Under the pieces are notes generated by a model, which did not search any database, was not told the origin of the DNA, and saw only the letters and a program-made list of their open reading frames with translations. DNA of 23,991 nt from Saccoglossus kowalevskii. Its lineage: Eukaryota > Hemichordata > Enteropneusta > Harrimaniidae. Both the position numbers and the translations under genes were made by a program. The stretch spans positions 345,518 to 369,508 of the forward strand of contig NW_003135345.1 in NCBI RefSeq assembly GCF_000003605.2. The letters are read 5' to 3'. Below are positions 22,060 to 23,991 of the stretch, one piece after another; position 1 is the stretch's first letter; every line of letters begins with the position of its first letter.

Positions 22060-23815
22060 CTGAAATTAAATGTGCATTACATTATTCGTATAAACAAACT
22101 ATGCATTTTACGCGCTGCGGCATGGGACCCACCACTATAGCTCAATTCATCAACGCAAACTGTACAAAAGTCGAATGAAATTCTTTGAATCAACAAACTT
22201 GAAGATCGGGTGAAAACTTTGTTTCGTGATGTGAATAAACATTTTTATAATCTGGTGAAACTGATCGGATAAATACATAGAAAATGTTGGTAGGCAATCT
22301 TAGTCTTTGGTAATTCAATATAACCAGACGTTTTGGACAAAGTATAGTGTTATACGAGTTGAAATGCATATTGGTACAAGCGCAAGAAATACTTCTCATT
22401 TTTGGATTTCGATGAAATATTTAACATCTTGTGACGATTTTTGTGCAAAAAACACCACAAAATTTCTCTAGTATATCTATCGCGCACATGTCCAAAGCCA
22501 CGTAACGCGCCACAATAGGTGGATATTAGTGCCATCTCCGGAAAGCGCGGGCAAACTAGAAAGACAAATTATGCTACCTTTCCAGGCTTAGCCGAAATAA
22601 ACCAATTGCAATACAATTCATTTGGATAATGTCCATTTCCGTAATCTGCGCTTGTAATAGTGCCACTTTCGTCCGTCAATTCCCGTGGACCACCACATCC
22701 AGATTGTTCATACTTTGGTTTCGCTAGAAGAAAAGAAAAATAAAGTAATTGGATTGGGATTGGCCATTAGAAACCGAGAGGGGTTGCAGGATAGTTTGAA
22801 AATATTCCATCGGGAAAGAATCATTTATAACAAAAACAATCACCACAAAGTGGTAGTAAGTATCTTTGGTAATTGTTCAGTACAATGTATCATTTCTTAA
22901 TTATAGATATTAATAGGAAAGGAAAACATAATTACAGCAACATTGCGTTTTGTTCATATTATTGAAAAAGAATACGCCTGAAACGCGTTTGTGCGAGTTT
23001 GACTGAACTTAAAATATAATGCATTATTGTATTGACTCGCTATTCGAGAGTGAACAATTTCTCCATTCAAGATTAATGTAGTGCAATTTTTGTGTAATTT
23101 AATGCATCCTTAAGTCAAAGCCGAAGAAGTGCACAAAGGCTTGGTAGTGTTCATGCCGGCTGTGGGTTGCCAGACAATGCTATGACAAACAAATACTTAC
23201 GAGATGCTTTGTATGTTGCTTTGAAACCGTGATAAATAACGTGAGCATTTGTGTAGAAACGAACAAACAGAATATTGGTTGTTGAGACGATCGGTGGGGG
23301 CGCACATTCTCCACTGACGATATCCAGAAGTGAAGTCTTGTCGTCAATTCCGTCGTAGATTTCTACTAAATCACAACACGATTCCATGGAAACGCTTTCG
23401 AAATTAAACTCAATGATCTGCAATTTAAGGATTGATAGCACAATATTCAAATTACGACTGTTAATTGATCAATGTGGATATGATAACCATATTCCAAATT
23501 ATTGATACCGCATTACAAGTATCTAATATTACAGGCCTTAAACGTTGCACGCATGGTATTTAGAACATTATTCCAGTGCCGGAAAAAAACAAATCCACAA
23601 CAGCTCAGTATGTAAATCAAATTGTAATAAAACAGTGCCTTTAAAATCAATCGTCTGTAAATGATGACGTCATACCTCATCTTCGGGGACCGTGATTTTC
23701 CATTCACAGTATGCATCGTTGTTGTAATATCCCATCTCGCCGAAATTCATAGACGAAAGTCTTCCGTAACGGTTCCTCATCTTCTGGGGATTCGAACATC
23801 CGGAGTCCTTTACCT
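21838..23815 (-). CDS. tandem CUB-domain protein, 3' part, four exons
   Basis: Joining four exons (23815-23676, 23417-23201, 22723-22578, 22059-21838) gives 240 residues that form two full CUB domains of about 118 and 122 residues. CUB domains are extracellular beta-sandwich modules that bind proteins or carbohydrates, often in proteases, receptors and secreted regulators; which of these applies is unknown because the N-terminal part lies beyond the right edge. Domain 1 has SGC, YCEW, SCCD-LVEIYDG, GECAPPPI and GFKATY. Domain 2 has SGCGG, YCNW, SCCD-ILYIYDG, GQYSGDE and SDHNVSFDGF. Introns are 258, 477 and 518 bp with GT-AG ends, phase 0 inside each domain and phase 1 at domain borders, as in exon-shuffled modules. 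The codon across the domain border is CCG (Pro). A GT-AG reading is clear for every visible junction; an upstream exon must exist because the first acceptor is phase 1. Confidence 0.9.
22578..22723 (-). CDS. CUB domain 2, first half exon
   Basis: 146 nt: two bases (CG) that complete a proline codon with the C of the previous exon, then 48 codons from KPKYEQSGCGG to FISAKPGK. The acceptor follows a pyrimidine-rich tract (CTTTTCTTCTAG, phase 1) and the donor is AAG/GTAGCA (phase 0). Motifs are typical for a CUB start: SGCGGPRELT, GTITSADYG, YPNELYCNW. Confidence 0.9.
23201..23417 (-). CDS. CUB domain 1, second half exon
   Basis: 217 nt: 72 codons plus one base. The acceptor is TTGCAG (phase 0) and the donor TCTC/GTAAGT (phase 1). 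It begins IIEFNFES and contains SCCDLVEIYDG, GECAPPPIVSTTN and HGFKATYKAS. The calcium-site glutamate (FNFE) and aspartate (CCD) are present, but the last aspartate of the usual SD-x-S motif is replaced in YTNAHV, so the calcium site may be altered. The fourth CUB cysteine is present in GECAP. Confidence 0.9.
23676..23815 (-). CDS. CUB domain 1, first half exon
   Basis: 140 nt: two bases completing a codon from the missing upstream exon, then 46 codons beginning VKDSGCSNPQKM and ending WKITVPEDE. The acceptor is TTTCAG (phase 1) and the donor GAG/GTATGA (phase 0). It holds the first two CUB cysteines (SGC and YCEW) and the aromatic GYYNNDAYC stretch equivalent to the usual Y-x-x-x-Y-P-x-x-x-x-C-x-W. 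An alternative acceptor two bases further (CAGAG/GT) would be phase 0 and is less consistent with the other domain border. Confidence 0.88.
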
Positions 23816-23991
23816 CTGAAACACAAGTTAAGATCCACTAGTGAAATAGAAATGAACCCTATAACGAATTCGCAGTTGTGTAGTTGTGTAGTTCCGAAGA
23901 AATGATTCATGCGGTACAATAGTATTAAATATTGTCGACACATTTAACTAAGCATAGCATTTGACAAATCATCTGTGGTCTATTAACTTTT
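23816..23991 (-). other. upstream intron of the CUB gene, partial
   Basis: Precedes the phase-1 acceptor of the first visible CUB exon. It contains a small direct repeat (TTGTGTAG twice, near 23876-23892). The next upstream exon is outside the window. Confidence 0.6.

Overview
The window looks like a piece of a metazoan nuclear genome, most likely an invertebrate. It is AT-rich and gene-sparse, with short spliced coding exons that have GT-AG boundaries, two minisatellites, small transposon-like elements with inverted ends, and an assembly gap. No operon, ribosome-binding-site, phage, plasmid or CRISPR organisation is visible. The species cannot be fixed from the sequence alone.

The only gene I can support strongly is at the right end, on the minus strand (23815 down to 21838). 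It is the 3' part of a gene for a tandem CUB-domain protein, presumably extracellular. Four exons encode two complete CUB domains. Intron phases are regular: phase 1 at domain borders and phase 0 inside each domain. The gene starts beyond the right edge. The last visible exon ends in an in-frame TAA that sits one base before a perfect GTAAGT donor of the phase expected for a further domain.

The rest is mostly intergenic, in this order: a short foldback element with likely GTTAG target duplications (1133-1370) and a decayed relative at 8262-8456; a weak candidate first exon at 7384-7410; a 42-bp minisatellite with a 214-bp internal duplication (9380-10200); a 63/67-bp minisatellite broken by 304 Ns (11208-12176); and, from 14.4 to 21.3 kb, five elements of at least three sequence families, all starting at TTAA and most also ending at it. 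These have piggyBac-like target preference but no transposase in the window.

The longer open frames elsewhere fall in tandem repeats or transposon-like sequence, or are about what chance allows in 24 kb. I found no convincing RNA gene, no reverse transcriptase or transposase remnant, and no new multi-gene system. The most useful leads are the stop/donor arrangement in the CUB gene, the unusual cysteines of its domains, and the cluster of TTAA-flanked non-autonomous elements.
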